A stretch of DNA of 64,000 nucleotides from Caballeronia peredens (GCA_001544595.2 FCOH02000011.1:1-64000); one strand, 5' to 3'; positions 53,927-63,127 are shown, numbered from the stretch's first letter. Notes: generated by a model from the letters alone, not told the origin. Translations and numbers: made by a program.

Positions 53927-54829
53927 ATGACCGAAGAAACCGTTCTGGAAGCGAATCGATCGCTGGTCCGCCTGGAAGCTTCAGACGTTCCGCTGGATGT
54001 ATCGCTCGAATGGGCGATCGTCGCGGGCGACGGCTCGCTGCTGTTCGATAAGGGCGCGGCCGTGCCGGATGCCGTCGCGCGGGATTTCATGTTTCGGCAT
54101 TTCGAGCCGCATCGCGTGCTGCGCGAGCCCGCGCCGGAGCTTCCCGACGACGAAGCCGCGAGCGACCGCCCGCCGACGCTCGAGGACATCGGACTGACGA
54201 TCGGGGCGCGGGTCGGTTTGCGCGGCACGGGCGGCACGGGTTCCGCCATGTACGCGAGCCGCGTGATCGGTTTTTCGACGCCGCGCCGCAACGGCGAACG
54301 CTCGCTATTCGTGACGCAGCCGCTGATGGCCGGTTTCGATCCGCTCGATCTGGCGGTCGGCGAACAGGTGGATCTGGTCGCGCTCACGGGGCGCGGCGTA
54401 TTCCGGTTTGCCTGCACGGTCGATGCGACTTGCCGCGAGCCGTTCAACTACGCGGTGTTGTCGGCGCCGGGCGCGATCCGAAGACTTCGCACGCGCAAGT
54501 TCGCGCGCATGCCGACGCGCCTCGCCGCGCATTTTTCCGCCGACGGCGATAGCGCAGGCGCGCGACATCTGGGCCGGGTGAGCGACATCAGTCCGTACGG
54601 CATGTCGCTGACGGTCGCGCAGCCGACTGCGCATATCGGCGACCGTCTGAAGCTCTCGTTTCAGTTCAATACCGACGGCGTCGACGTGAAGATCGACACC
54701 ATCGCGATCGTGCGTCATGTCGGCACGCCCGACCCCGTCAATCACAGCGCGGCTTACGGGCTCGAGTTCGAATCGCTCGAACCTTCGCAGCGGATCGCGC
54801 TGAAGTCGTTCATGGCGGAGCACAGCTAG
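53927..54829 (+). CDS. YcgR-like PilZ flagellar brake protein
   Basis: A 300-residue cytoplasmic protein. An N-terminal YcgR-like beta domain (about 85-165, TIGARVGLRGTGGTGSAMYASRVIGF, in part) is followed by a PilZ domain that binds cyclic-di-GMP: RKFARMPTR supplies the R-x3-R region (about 190) and DISPYGMSL the D/N-x-S-x2-G motif. Bound protein would slow the flagellar motor. The first 80 residues are a less conserved extension. No flagellar genes are adjacent. Confidence 0.85.
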   Translation: MTEETVLEANRSLVRLEASDVPLDVSLEWAIVAGDGSLLFDKGAAVPDAVARDFMFRHFEPHRVLREPAPELPDDEAASDRPPTLEDIGLTIGARVGLRGTGGTGSAMYASRVIGFSTPRRNGERSLFVTQPLMAGFDPLDLAVGEQVDLVALTGRGVFRFACTVDATCREPFNYAVLSAPGAIRRLRTRKFARMPTRLAAHFSADGDSAGARHLGRVSDISPYGMSLTVAQPTAHIGDRLKLSFQFNTDGVDVKIDTIAIVRHVGTPDPVNHSAAYGLEFESLEPSQRIALKSFMAEHS

Positions 54830-54872
54830 AGCGCTGCAGTCGCGGCGCCCGGCGCCGCGCGAATAACGCGGC

Positions 54873-55526
54873 TCAGTTGCCCGGAAAGCCGTCCGGAAAG
54901 AGCCGTCCCAGCGCTGCTTCGAAATGCTCGATCGGCGCGGCGCCGCGCAGTGCGATCGGCGGCGGCGGTTCCTGGCCCGACGCCGGCTCGCGCGACAGCA
55001 CCGCGAACGGCACGCCGGTCACGCCGAGTTTCTTCGCGAATTCCTCATCTTCGATCACGAGATCGGTGTACGTGCCGTCGTCGAGCGCTTCTTCGAGCAT
55101 CTCGGGATCCACGCCGCAGGACGCCGCGATATCGAGCAGCGCGTCTGTATCGCCGATGTCGATGCCCTGTTCGAAGTAAGCCTTGAAGATCGCGCGATGC
55201 ACGAGATCGAAGCGGCCCGATTCGCGCGCGAACATCGCCGTTTCGAAAGCCTTGCGGCTGCGCGGCGCGACGGGCGGCAGACGCATCGACACGCCACGTT
55301 CTTCCGCGATCGGGCGAACCGAGTTTTCCCACGTATCGAGGATCTTTTCGTCGTTAGCATCGGGGAGCGGCGTCGGCTCGGGACGCAACTCGAACGCGTG
55401 CCAGCGGATCTCGACTGCATCGCCGAACGTGTTGCGGAACTGGTCGAGCACGGGCGTCTCGAGATAACAGAACGGACAGGTGAAGTCCGACCACACGTCG
55501 ATGTACAGAACGGGCGTGGAAGTCAT
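54873..55526 (-). CDS. FrnE-like DsbA family oxidoreductase
   Basis: A 217-residue thioredoxin-fold protein without a signal peptide, so cytoplasmic. The active-site motif CPFC is at 17-20 (DFTCPFCYLE), followed by the helical insertion and the cis-Pro region GVTGVPFAVL. It resembles FrnE/2-hydroxychromene-2-carboxylate isomerase-like DsbA proteins. A longer in-frame ATG upstream runs into the adjacent oxidoreductase and is a shadow. Confidence 0.88.
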   Translation of the reverse strand: MTSTPVLYIDVWSDFTCPFCYLETPVLDQFRNTFGDAVEIRWHAFELRPEPTPLPDANDEKILDTWENSVRPIAEERGVSMRLPPVAPRSRKAFETAMFARESGRFDLVHRAIFKAYFEQGIDIGDTDALLDIAASCGVDPEMLEEALDDGTYTDLVIEDEEFAKKLGVTGVPFAVLSREPASGQEPPPPIALRGAAPIEHFEAALGRLFPDGFPGN

Positions 55527-55663
55527 GTAAGCCTCAAAAGCGAACGGCGCGGATGCGCCGTTGAACGAAATTCGGCGAGCGCCGCGTGCGGGCGGCACTC
55601 GCAAAACCGGTATGTTAGCGCGAGCGGCTTTCGCGCGTGTGGTCGCGCGGCACGCATGCTGGG

Positions 55664-57031
55664 TCAGAAGCCGCCGTCGATCTCGATCCGGCTGCCGTCG
55701 AAGAAGCGCGACAAGCGGAACGCGCGCGGATTGACGATCGGTGTGTCGTTCGCGACGAGATCGGCCATCAGCCTGCCCGCACCCGGCCCGATGCCGAAGC
55801 CGTGACCGGAAAATCCCGTCGCGATGAACAGACCCGGCATGCGTTCGACGCCCGAGATGACCGGCACGGCGTCGGGTGTCACATCGATATAACCGGCCCA
55901 CGCCTGTTCGACGCGCGCGTGAGCGAGCGACGGGAAGATGGCGCGGAACTCGGCGAGCGCGGCGGCGTTGAACGACGCGTCGGGCGCCGGATCCAGCGTA
56001 CGCACCGATTCGAAGAGCGTGGGGCGATCGAGCGGCCAGCGGCGCGGCCGGCGCCACTCATCGAAGAAGCGTGCGTTGAGGCCGAGCTTGATCGAACCGA
56101 TCTGGCTCTTCAGCGCGGGAAGAAATCTGGCGAACAGGCGAAAGCTGTCCGGCGTGATGTCGTGGAAGCTGTGAAAGGCATTGGCGATGGTATAGCCGCC
56201 GTCGAGCCGCTTGCGATATCCCATTTCCCGGTTGCACGCGCTCACGTCGGGGCCGCCTTCGACGGGCGAGGTGCGCATGACCGACGAGCGCACCATGAGC
56301 TGCGGCACGTCGACGCCGAGATTGCCCGCGAAATAGCGCGTCCATGCGCCGCCCGCGACGACCACGCTCGCGCAGCCGATGCGTCCGTGCTCGGTGACCA
56401 CGCTGCTGATCGCGCCGCCGCTCGTTTCGATGCCGCGTACCGCGCACGGCGTCAGCACGCGCACGCCGCGTGCACGCAATGCGGCGGCCATCGCGGGGAC
56501 GGCGCGTTGCGGTTCGGCGCGGCCGTCGCTCGCGGTGAAGATGCCGCCGGCGAAGGCTCGCGTCGAACCGGACATCAGCGCCGCGGTTTCGTCGGGCGAG
56601 ACGATACGCGAATCGAGCGCGTCGCGGCCGACGAGTGCGATTGCGCGCGCAAGCCAGGCTTCGTGATCGGCGAGAGCCTGGGCGTCGTCGGCGGCGTACA
56701 GGATGCCGCACTCCCGAAAACCCGTATCGATGCCGAGTTCCGCATCGATACGCCGCCAGAGCTTCAGGCTTTCGAGGCCGAGTTCGAGCTCGCGCAGGTC
56801 GCGATGCGTGGCGCGGCACCATCCCCAGTTGCGGCTCGACTGTTCGCCCGCGACGTGGCCTTTCTCGCACACCGCGACGGAGAGGCCTTTTTCTGCCAGC
56901 GCACGCGCTGTGCTGATGCCGATGACGCCGCCACCCACGACGACGACATCGACGCGTTCGGGAAGGGTTCGGTCTTCGGAGATCTGTTCGGTCGGTGGGC
57001 CCATGTCGACAGCGGGTTCTTCAGTTTTCAC
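55664..57031 (-). CDS. FAD-dependent D-amino-acid oxidase/dehydrogenase-type protein
   Basis: A 455-residue DAO-family flavoprotein. The FAD motif VVVVGGGVIGISTARALAEKG is at about 29-49; the AGEQSSRNWGWCR segment matches the glycine-oxidase/gamma-glutamylputrescine-oxidase branch. The C-terminal FIATGFSGHGFGIGPGAG closes the FAD site. It would oxidise an amine or D-amino acid; the substrate is not determinable. Start may be GTG 57031 or ATG 57004. Confidence 0.85.
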   Translation of the reverse strand: MKTEEPAVDMGPPTEQISEDRTLPERVDVVVVGGGVIGISTARALAEKGLSVAVCEKGHVAGEQSSRNWGWCRATHRDLRELELGLESLKLWRRIDAELGIDTGFRECGILYAADDAQALADHEAWLARAIALVGRDALDSRIVSPDETAALMSGSTRAFAGGIFTASDGRAEPQRAVPAMAAALRARGVRVLTPCAVRGIETSGGAISSVVTEHGRIGCASVVVAGGAWTRYFAGNLGVDVPQLMVRSSVMRTSPVEGGPDVSACNREMGYRKRLDGGYTIANAFHSFHDITPDSFRLFARFLPALKSQIGSIKLGLNARFFDEWRRPRRWPLDRPTLFESVRTLDPAPDASFNAAALAEFRAIFPSLAHARVEQAWAGYIDVTPDAVPVISGVERMPGLFIATGFSGHGFGIGPGAGRLMADLVANDTPIVNPRAFRLSRFFDGSRIEIDGGF

Positions 57032-57398
57032 GTGACGCGTATCGGTCGAATCGCGGGTGGAGGCATGCTAAGTGAATCCCCCGTTTTTGACCATATGAAT
57101 GCCATGACTTTCGCGCCGCGATTGCCTGACAGCGCGGCGCGAGGCGCCGCAGTGGCTTCGCTGCGCGCCGCCACGCGATCCGTTACGATGCAGAACGACG
57201 CGCTCATCGAAACCATTCGGGCGAACGAGACGGGCTGCCTGGGCTGTGTCGGCATCGCGTCGGAAGAACACCGTCATCGGGCGCGCAGGGTGCGCGGGCA
57301 GGCACGGCGCGTGCGAATCATCTGGTTTGTGTGTCTCGCGCCCGCGGCATGGCGCGAGTCATTGATCGCAACGTCCACTCATCTCTCGGAGAACTCTC
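57032..57398. other. non-coding divergent spacer, no supported gene
   Basis: The 367-bp region between the DAO-type gene and the OsmC gene must hold both promoters. Open frames exist on both strands but are rich in Arg/Ala-type shadow composition or lack ribosome sites. A frame near 57190 beginning MQNDALIETIRA is reminiscent of a LysR N-terminus but degenerates at once. Nothing is called. Confidence 0.4.
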
Positions 57399-57830
57399 GT
57401 GCAAAAGACAGCATCGGTAAAATGGAGCGGCGGCTTCAAGGACGGCAAGGGTTTCATCTCGACGCAGACCGGCGTGCTCAACGAAGCGCCTTATGGCGTC
57501 AAGGCGCGTTTCGAGGACGGTCCGGGCACGAATCCGGAAGAACTGGTCGGCGCGGCGCACGCGAGCTGCTTCACGATGGCGCTCTCGCTGCAACTCGAGA
57601 GTGCGGGCCTGAAAGCCGAAAGCCTGGAAACGAAATCGACGGTCACGCTCGAAAAGGTCGGCGACGGCTTCTCGATCACCGCGTGTCAGCTCGACCTGAA
57701 GGCGAAGATCCCGGGCGCGGACAAGGCCGCGTTCGACAAAGCCACGCAGGCGGCGAAGGAAGGCTGCCCGGTGTCGAAGCTGTTCGCGGGCAACGCGAAG
57801 ATCACGCTGAACGCGGAACTGGTTTCCTAG
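57399..57830 (+). CDS. osmC: OsmC-family peroxiredoxin-like protein
   Basis: A 143-residue OsmC protein that reduces organic hydroperoxides using two cysteines: C57 (AAHASCFTMALS) and C123 (EGCPVSKLFAG). R37 and E48 near the N-terminus fit the active-site set. The start is GTG 57399 with GGAG 8 bases upstream. The length and the N-terminal KWSGGFKDGKG place it with OsmC rather than Ohr. Followed by an intrinsic terminator. Confidence 0.92.
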   Translation: MQKTASVKWSGGFKDGKGFISTQTGVLNEAPYGVKARFEDGPGTNPEELVGAAHASCFTMALSLQLESAGLKAESLETKSTVTLEKVGDGFSITACQLDLKAKIPGADKAAFDKATQAAKEGCPVSKLFAGNAKITLNAELVS

Positions 57831-57882
57831 ACGCAACTTCGTGGCGCGCATCAGGGCGCGCACCACGCACAGCCAACCGAAG

Positions 57883-57914
57883 CGGACGGGCATCTCACCC
57901 GTCCGTATTTTTTT
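57883..57914 (+). terminator. terminator after osmC
   Basis: Stem CGGACGGG (57883-57890) / CCCGTCCG (57898-57905), 7-base loop and T8 tail. It overlaps the stop of the LysR remnant on the other strand. Confidence 0.85.
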
Positions 57915-58062
57915 GCCGCGTGAGTTTTTCGATCACGAGGCGCGCCGGCGCGGTCAGCGCGGATCCCTTGCGCGCCACGACGCCGTATGGCTCCGTACGC
58001 GAGGGCATTGCGGTCGCGAGCTGCCTCGCGAGTCCGTGCGGCGCGGAAGGTCGCCAGGTCGA
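57895..58062 (-). pseudogene. C-terminal remnant of a LysR regulator
   Basis: A minus-strand frame ending at TGA 57895 reads LARQLATAMPSRTEPYGVVA then RKGSALTAPARLVIEKLTRQ. This is the pattern of the last beta strand and helix of a LysR effector domain. Upstream the frame meets a stop (near 58068) and then the end of the GGDEF gene, so there is no room for the rest. It is best explained as the tail of a gene truncated by deletion. The family call is from memory of LysR C-termini. Confidence 0.45.
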
Positions 58063-58151
58063 GCGGCATCATCGCGACGGCGCGCTGCTGATCGTGTCGT
58101 GCCTGCCGCGCCGCCTCCACGTCCGCGAGGGCGGCAGCGAACGAAAGCGCG

Positions 58152-59126
58152 CTAGCGCCCCTGGCCGTTCTTGCGGGCTGCCTTGTGCGCATACATCTTG
58201 CTGTCGCTCGAGGCAAGCAGGTCGATCACCGACGCATGCCGCGCCGCTTCGAACTGCGTCTGCCCGACGCTGAAGCGAATCTGATAGCCGCGCTCGGCAG
58301 CCGTGTCGCTCGCCGCCAGCGCAAGACGCAGACGTTCGAGCGCGTGGCGCGTTTCGTCGTGGCCGGCGTCGGTCAGCAATGCGACGAACTCGTCGCCGCC
58401 GAGACGGCCGATCACATCGCTTTCCCGCAACGACTCGCGCAGCGCGGCGGCAAAGGTCGCGAGCGCGCGATCGCCTTTCGCGTGGCCGAAGGTGTCGTTG
58501 ATGCGCTTGAAATCGTCGAGATCGAAAAACAGCAGCGATGCGTCGCGGCCCACGCGTTTGCAGACATTCAGCGCATGCTGCGCGAGCGCCTCGAAGCCGC
58601 GGCGGTTGGCGATCAGCGTCAGTTCGTCGACCGTCGCGAGTTCGATCGCGGCGATCTCCTGCTCGGCAATATGCGCGAGATCGCGCAACAGGCCGAGCGC
58701 TTCGCCATCCAGCGCGCGCGGGCGCGTGTCGATCACGCAGAGCGTGCCGAGCTTCGCGCCGTTGGGCACGACGAGCGGCTGCCCCGCATAAAAGCGGATG
58801 CCCGGATCGCCGGTCACGAGCGGATTGTCGTTGAAGCGGACGTCCGCGCGGGCGTCGGGAATCATGAAGACGTCGTCGTGAAGAATCGCGTGTCCGCAGA
58901 AGGAAATGTCGCGCGACGTCTCCTGCGCGCTCAGGCCCGCGCACGACTTGAACCACTGGCGGTTCTCGTCGATCAGGCTCACGAGCGCGATGGGCACGTC
59001 GAACACGCGCCGCGCGAGACGTGTCAGACGGTCGAAACGTTCCTCGGGCGGCGTGTCGAGAATCTTGAGCGTGCGCAGCGTGGCGAGGCGAGCGGGTTCG
59101 TTGCTGGGTATCGGTGCGACGAGCAT
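58152..59126 (-). CDS. GAF-GGDEF diguanylate cyclase
   Basis: A 324-residue cytoplasmic protein. A GAF sensor spans about 20-160 (DVPIALVSLIDENRQWFKSC..., SFCGHAIL), and a GGDEF domain follows with catalytic RLGGDEFVALL (GGDEF 243-247), FFDLDDFKRINDTFGH for metal and substrate binding, and an I-site RESD (234-237) five residues upstream for product inhibition. It should make cyclic-di-GMP. The start ATG 59126 has GGAG 5 bases upstream; an in-frame start at 59174 is possible. With the PilZ protein 4 kb away the region holds both a maker and a receptor of the signal. Confidence 0.92.
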   Translation of the reverse strand: MLVAPIPSNEPARLATLRTLKILDTPPEERFDRLTRLARRVFDVPIALVSLIDENRQWFKSCAGLSAQETSRDISFCGHAILHDDVFMIPDARADVRFNDNPLVTGDPGIRFYAGQPLVVPNGAKLGTLCVIDTRPRALDGEALGLLRDLAHIAEQEIAAIELATVDELTLIANRRGFEALAQHALNVCKRVGRDASLLFFDLDDFKRINDTFGHAKGDRALATFAAALRESLRESDVIGRLGGDEFVALLTDAGHDETRHALERLRLALAASDTAAERGYQIRFSVGQTQFEAARHASVIDLLASSDSKMYAHKAARKNGQGR

Positions 59127-59353
59127 GGGTCTCCGGTTTCTGGCGTGGCCACTGAGCGCATTATTCTCCGACAATTACGCGTTTCATTCACGCGGACGCA
59201 CCGGGCGGCGTTTTCGCTATCATGCGGAGGGTCTGCGGCCCTTTGTCACGGCGCTTTCCTCGCACGCCGGCGCGCCCAGCCGGTCCGACACATTCGGCGA
59301 GATCGCTGCCATAGCGCATGATCCGACGATCCCACTCACCCGATCCGCCCGGA

Positions 59354-60454
59354 ATGCCGATGAAATTCAAGCTGGACTGGACCTTCATATCCCCGATCGT
59401 CGCACTCGTCGTGCTCGGCGCAACCGCGCTCTTTCCGAGCGGCGTTCTGATGGTGCTCGCCGCCATTGCGCTGGCGCTCGCCGTGTTCGCGGCCGTGCAT
59501 CACGCGGAAGTGGTCGCGCATCGCGTCGGCGAGCCGTTCGGCACACTGGTGCTGGCGATCGCGGTCACGGTGATCGAAGTCGCGCTGATCGTCTCGGTGA
59601 TGCTTTCCGGCGGTCCCGAAAAGGCCGGCCTGCCGCGCGATACCGTGTTCGCGGCGATCATGATCTGCAGTTGCGGCATCGTCGGCTTGTGTCTGCTCAT
59701 CGGCGGCCTGCGGCATCACGTGCAGGACTTCCAGTTGCAGGGCGCGGCCGCCGCGCTCGCCATTCTCTGCGCGCTTTCGGTGCTGACGCTCGTCTTGCCG
59801 AACTTCACGAGCACCGTCGTCGGACCGGCGCTTTCCACGTCGCAATTGATTTTCGTCGGCGTGATTTCGCTCGTGCTGTACGTGACGTTCGTATTCGTGC
59901 AGACCATCCGGCATCGGGACTATTTTCTGCCCTTCACGCCGGCACTCGCCGTGGACGCGATCGAGGAAGACAGCGCGCCGCACGCGCCGCCGCCCAGCAA
60001 CGGCGAGGCGTGGACCGCGCTCGGCTTCCTGATGTTGTCGCTGGTCTCGGTCGTCGGGCTCGCCAAGCTGCTGTCGCCGGCGGTCGAGGCGGGCGTCGCG
60101 GCCGCCGGCGCACCCGAAGCCGTGGTCGGCGTCGTGATCGCCGCGCTCGTGCTGCTGCCGGAAGGGCTCGCGGCGGTGCGCGCGGCGCGGCTGAACCGCC
60201 TGCAGACGAGCCTGAATCTCGCGCTCGGCTCGGCGCTCGCGAGTATCGGGCTGACCATTCCGACAGTCGCGGTCGTGTCGATCGTCATCGGCCAGCCGAT
60301 CTCGCTCGGCCTCGCGCCCAAGGAAATCGTGATGCTCTCGCTCACGCTGATCGTGTCTGTCATCACGCTCGGCACGGGCCGCTCGACGGTGCTGCAAGGC
60401 GTCGTGCATCTCGTCATCTTCGCGGCTTTCCTGTTTCTTTCGGTCGTGCCCTGA
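59354..60454 (+). CDS. chaA: ChaA-type calcium/sodium:proton antiporter
   Basis: A 366-residue cation/proton antiporter of the CaCA superfamily with about eleven helices. The two conserved acidic repeats are GTLVLAIAVTVIEVALIVSVML and GVVIAALVLLPEGLAAVRAA (both in part), with the ion-binding glutamates in VIEVAL and LPEGLA. The start is ATG 59354 or ATG 59360. No operon partners. Confidence 0.9.
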   Translation: MPMKFKLDWTFISPIVALVVLGATALFPSGVLMVLAAIALALAVFAAVHHAEVVAHRVGEPFGTLVLAIAVTVIEVALIVSVMLSGGPEKAGLPRDTVFAAIMICSCGIVGLCLLIGGLRHHVQDFQLQGAAAALAILCALSVLTLVLPNFTSTVVGPALSTSQLIFVGVISLVLYVTFVFVQTIRHRDYFLPFTPALAVDAIEEDSAPHAPPPSNGEAWTALGFLMLSLVSVVGLAKLLSPAVEAGVAAAGAPEAVVGVVIAALVLLPEGLAAVRAARLNRLQTSLNLALGSALASIGLTIPTVAVVSIVIGQPISLGLAPKEIVMLSLTLIVSVITLGTGRSTVLQGVVHLVIFAAFLFLSVVP

Positions 60455-60566
60455 CGGTGTCGGCGTTGGCGTCGCGGGCCGAGGCGTGTTCATTTGTTAC
60501 CATTCACGCTTTTCGGCGCGCCCGCGCCACGTCTCACCGCTACATCGAAAGTCCCGAAGGAAAAGC

Positions 60567-61364
60567 ATGTCATTCAAGAAGTCCGCATCGTTCGCCCTGA
60601 GTTCGATCATCGCCGCACTCGCCGCCGTTTCGTTTTCCGCGCAAGCCAAGGAAATCACGCAGATCCGCTTCGCCGTCGATCCTTCCTATCCTCCGTTCGA
60701 ATCCAAGCAGGCCGACGGCAAGCTCGCCGGCTTCGACATCGACCTCGGCAATGCGCTGTGCGCGCAGATGAAAGTCAAATGCGTGTGGGTCGAGAACAAT
60801 TTCGACGGCATGATTCCCGGCCTCAAGGCGCGCAAGTTCGACGCCGTGCTGTCCGACATGGGCATCACCGAAGAGCGCCTGAAGCAGATCGATTTCACCG
60901 ATCCGCTCTATGACACGCACGCGCAACTCGTCGCGCGCGCGGGCTCGGGCATCCTGCCGACGCCGCAGGCGCTGAAGGGCAAGCGCGTCGGCGTGGAGCA
61001 GGGCACCGTGCAGGAGCGTTACGCGAAGCTGAAGTGGGAGCCGCAGGGCGTGACGGTCGTGCCGTACGGCGATCAGGATCAGGTCGAGACGGACCTCGTC
61101 GCCGGCCGCATCGATGCAATGTTCACGGATGCCGCGCAGGCCGCCATCGGCTTTCTGAAGAAGCCGCAAGGCAAGCCGTTCGCGCTGGTCGGCCCGATCG
61201 TCGAAGACCGCGCGATCATCGGTCCGGGCACGGCCATCGGCCTGCGCAAGGGCGACGCCGATCTGAAGAACGGGCTGAACCAGGCGTTCGTCGAAATCAG
61301 GAAGAACGGCACGTTCAAGCGCATCATGGCGAAATACTTCGAGACCGATATCTCGATCCAGTAA
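60567..61364 (+). CDS. amino-acid ABC transporter substrate-binding protein
   Basis: A 265-residue periplasmic family 3 binding protein. Sec signal (residues 1-27, ending SAQA), then IRFAVDPSYPPFESKQADGKLAGFDIDLG (in part), the classic start of lysine/arginine/ornithine- or histidine-binding proteins. The DMGITEERLKQIDFTDPLYD segment is typical. AAGGA precedes the ATG. No permease or ATPase genes are adjacent, so it is an orphan component that must use a transporter encoded elsewhere. Confidence 0.88.
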   Translation: MSFKKSASFALSSIIAALAAVSFSAQAKEITQIRFAVDPSYPPFESKQADGKLAGFDIDLGNALCAQMKVKCVWVENNFDGMIPGLKARKFDAVLSDMGITEERLKQIDFTDPLYDTHAQLVARAGSGILPTPQALKGKRVGVEQGTVQERYAKLKWEPQGVTVVPYGDQDQVETDLVAGRIDAMFTDAAQAAIGFLKKPQGKPFALVGPIVEDRAIIGPGTAIGLRKGDADLKNGLNQAFVEIRKNGTFKRIMAKYFETDISIQ

Positions 61365-61390
61365 GCGCTCTTTTTGGCGCATTCATCCGG

Positions 61391-61420
61391 AAAGGCATCG
61401 CTCGCGGTGCCTTTTCTTTT
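61391..61420 (+). terminator. terminator between binding protein and hydrolase
   Basis: Stem AAAGGCATCG / CGGTGCCTTTT (61391-61415, one G-T pair), CTCG loop, and T-rich tail. It ends 3 bases before a possible ATG of the next gene, 20 bases before the preferred one. Confidence 0.75.
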
Positions 61421-61440
61421 CGATGAGAGATTTCCCGACG

Positions 61441-62568
61441 ATGCAGGTTCATCATCAGCCTCTCGTGAGCGCGTCGCTCGGCACCGGGCGCGCAATCACG
61501 AGCTACGGCTTCGGCCCCGACGCCGGCGACGAGGCGCGCCCCAAGGTCTACATTCAGGCGTCGCTGCATGCCGACGAACTGCCCGGCATGGTCGTCGCGT
61601 GGATCCTGAAGCGGCGCTTCGCCGAACTGGAAGCGGCCGGACGACTGGCGGCGCGCATCGTGCTCGTGCCGCTCGCCAATCCGGCGGGGCTGAATCAGCA
61701 TTGGTTCGGCACGCAGATGGGCCGCTTCGAGATGCGTTCCGGGCAGGATTTCAACCGGCGCTTCCCCGAACTCGGTCCCGAACTAGCGATGCAGCTCAAG
61801 CCGCATCTCACCGGCGACGCCGCGCACAACGTCCGCCTGATCCGCGCTGCGCTGCGCGACGCGCTCGCGACGCGCGAAGCCGCGACGGAACTGGAGTCGC
61901 AGCGCATCGCACTGATGAAGCTCGCGTGCGACGCGGATCTCGTCATCGATCTGCATTGCGACTGGGAAGCCGTCGCGCACCTTTACACGACGCCCGCGGC
62001 GTGGCCCGCGATCGAGCCGCTCGCGCGCTATCTCGGCAGCGAGGCGCAGTTGCTCGCGGATGTTTCCGGCGGCGCGCCGTTCGACGAGGCGTGCGCGTCG
62101 GCGTGGCGCTATCTGCGCGGCGCGTTCGCGGACCGTTTTCCGATTCCGCCGGGCGTGACGCCCGTCACGCTGGAATTGCGCGGCGTGCGCGATGTGTCGC
62201 ACGAGACCGCGGCGCGCGACGCGCAGGCGATCGTCGACTATCTGATGCATGCCGGCATGATCGCGGGCGAGGCGCCGGAGCCGCCGCCGCTGCGTCATGC
62301 CGCGACGCCGCTCGCCGGATGCGAATACGTTCATGCGCCGGTGTCGGGCGTGATCCTGCATCGCCGCGAGGTCGGCGACACGGTGCGCGCGGGCGAAACG
62401 ATCGCGGACGTGCTCGATCCACTCGAAGACCGCCTGACGCCGCTCGTCGCGCAATCGAGCGGCGTGCTCTACGCGCGGCACTGGACGCGGTTCGCGACGG
62501 CAGGGATGCTGGTCGCGCGCATCGCGGGCAGCGAAGCGACGCGCACCGGCGACCTGCTCGTGCCCTAG
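61441..62568 (+). CDS. succinylglutamate desuccinylase/aspartoacylase family hydrolase
   Basis: A 375-residue M14-like zinc hydrolase. The zinc motif H-x2-E is in QASLHADELPGM (H43 and E46), the substrate Arg/Asn in GQDFNRRFPEL, and the second zinc histidine in DLVIDLHCDWEAVAH. The C-terminal 80 residues form a biotinyl/lipoyl-like beta domain (VHAPVSGVILHRREVGDTV). It likely removes an acyl group from an amino acid. Start 61441 is preferred (GAGAGA upstream); 61423 would lie against the terminator. Gene order after an arginine/lysine-type binding protein suggests amino-acid catabolism. Confidence 0.85.
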   Translation: MQVHHQPLVSASLGTGRAITSYGFGPDAGDEARPKVYIQASLHADELPGMVVAWILKRRFAELEAAGRLAARIVLVPLANPAGLNQHWFGTQMGRFEMRSGQDFNRRFPELGPELAMQLKPHLTGDAAHNVRLIRAALRDALATREAATELESQRIALMKLACDADLVIDLHCDWEAVAHLYTTPAAWPAIEPLARYLGSEAQLLADVSGGAPFDEACASAWRYLRGAFADRFPIPPGVTPVTLELRGVRDVSHETAARDAQAIVDYLMHAGMIAGEAPEPPPLRHAATPLAGCEYVHAPVSGVILHRREVGDTVRAGETIADVLDPLEDRLTPLVAQSSGVLYARHWTRFATAGMLVARIAGSEATRTGDLLVP

Positions 62569-62649
62569 ACGCACGCACCGGGTACCATAGATTTTTTTCG
62601 CGCGGCGGCATGGCCGGCGCCGCGCTCATCGCACGGAGAATCCCGCCAC

Positions 62650-63117
62650 ATGCTGAAGAACATCGACGCGCTGCTCAACGCCGACATCCTGCACGCGCTC
62701 TGCGCAATGGGTCACGGCGACGAAGTCGTGATCTGCGACGCCAACTTTCCCGCCGATTCGGTCGCGCGTCAGACCGTGCTCGGCCGCGTGCTGCGTCTCG
62801 ATGGCGTCAGTGCGCCGCGCGCCGTGCAGGCGGTGCTGTCGGTGCTGCCGCTCGATACTTTCGTCGATCATCCGGCCGAGCGCATGGAAGTCGTCGGCGA
62901 TGCGCAGGCGCTGCCCGCCGTGCAGCGCGAAGCCCAGAAGGAAGTCGATGCCGCCGAAGGGCGCGCCGTGCCGTTCGCGCCGGTCGAGCGTTTCGCGTTC
63001 TACGAGCGCGCGAAGCAGGCGTATTGCGTGATCGCGACAGGCGAGCCGCGCGGTTACGGGTGCTTCATCTTCAAAAAGGGCGTCCAGCTCGCGCCCGACG
63101 CGCCACAGCAAAACTGA
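62650..63117 (+). CDS. RbsD/FucU sugar mutarotase family protein
   Basis: A 155-residue decameric-type mutarotase converting anomers of a sugar such as fucose or ribose. The catalytic His is in LCAMGHGDEVVICDANFP (H22, D30), with the C-terminal active-site part GEPRGYGCFIFKKG (Y and the F/I strand). FucU-like features dominate. No sugar transport or kinase genes are adjacent, so the substrate is unknown. Confidence 0.88.
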   Translation: MLKNIDALLNADILHALCAMGHGDEVVICDANFPADSVARQTVLGRVLRLDGVSAPRAVQAVLSVLPLDTFVDHPAERMEVVGDAQALPAVQREAQKEVDAAEGRAVPFAPVERFAFYERAKQAYCVIATGEPRGYGCFIFKKGVQLAPDAPQQN

Positions 63118-63127
63118 CCGATTTATA

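Noticed and set aside
57064..57398. frame beginning MLSESPVFDHM or MQNDALIETIRA in the DAO/osmC spacer
   Set aside because: No ribosome site, Arg-rich degenerate continuation, and it runs into osmC in the wrong frame; resemblance to a LysR N-terminus is too short.
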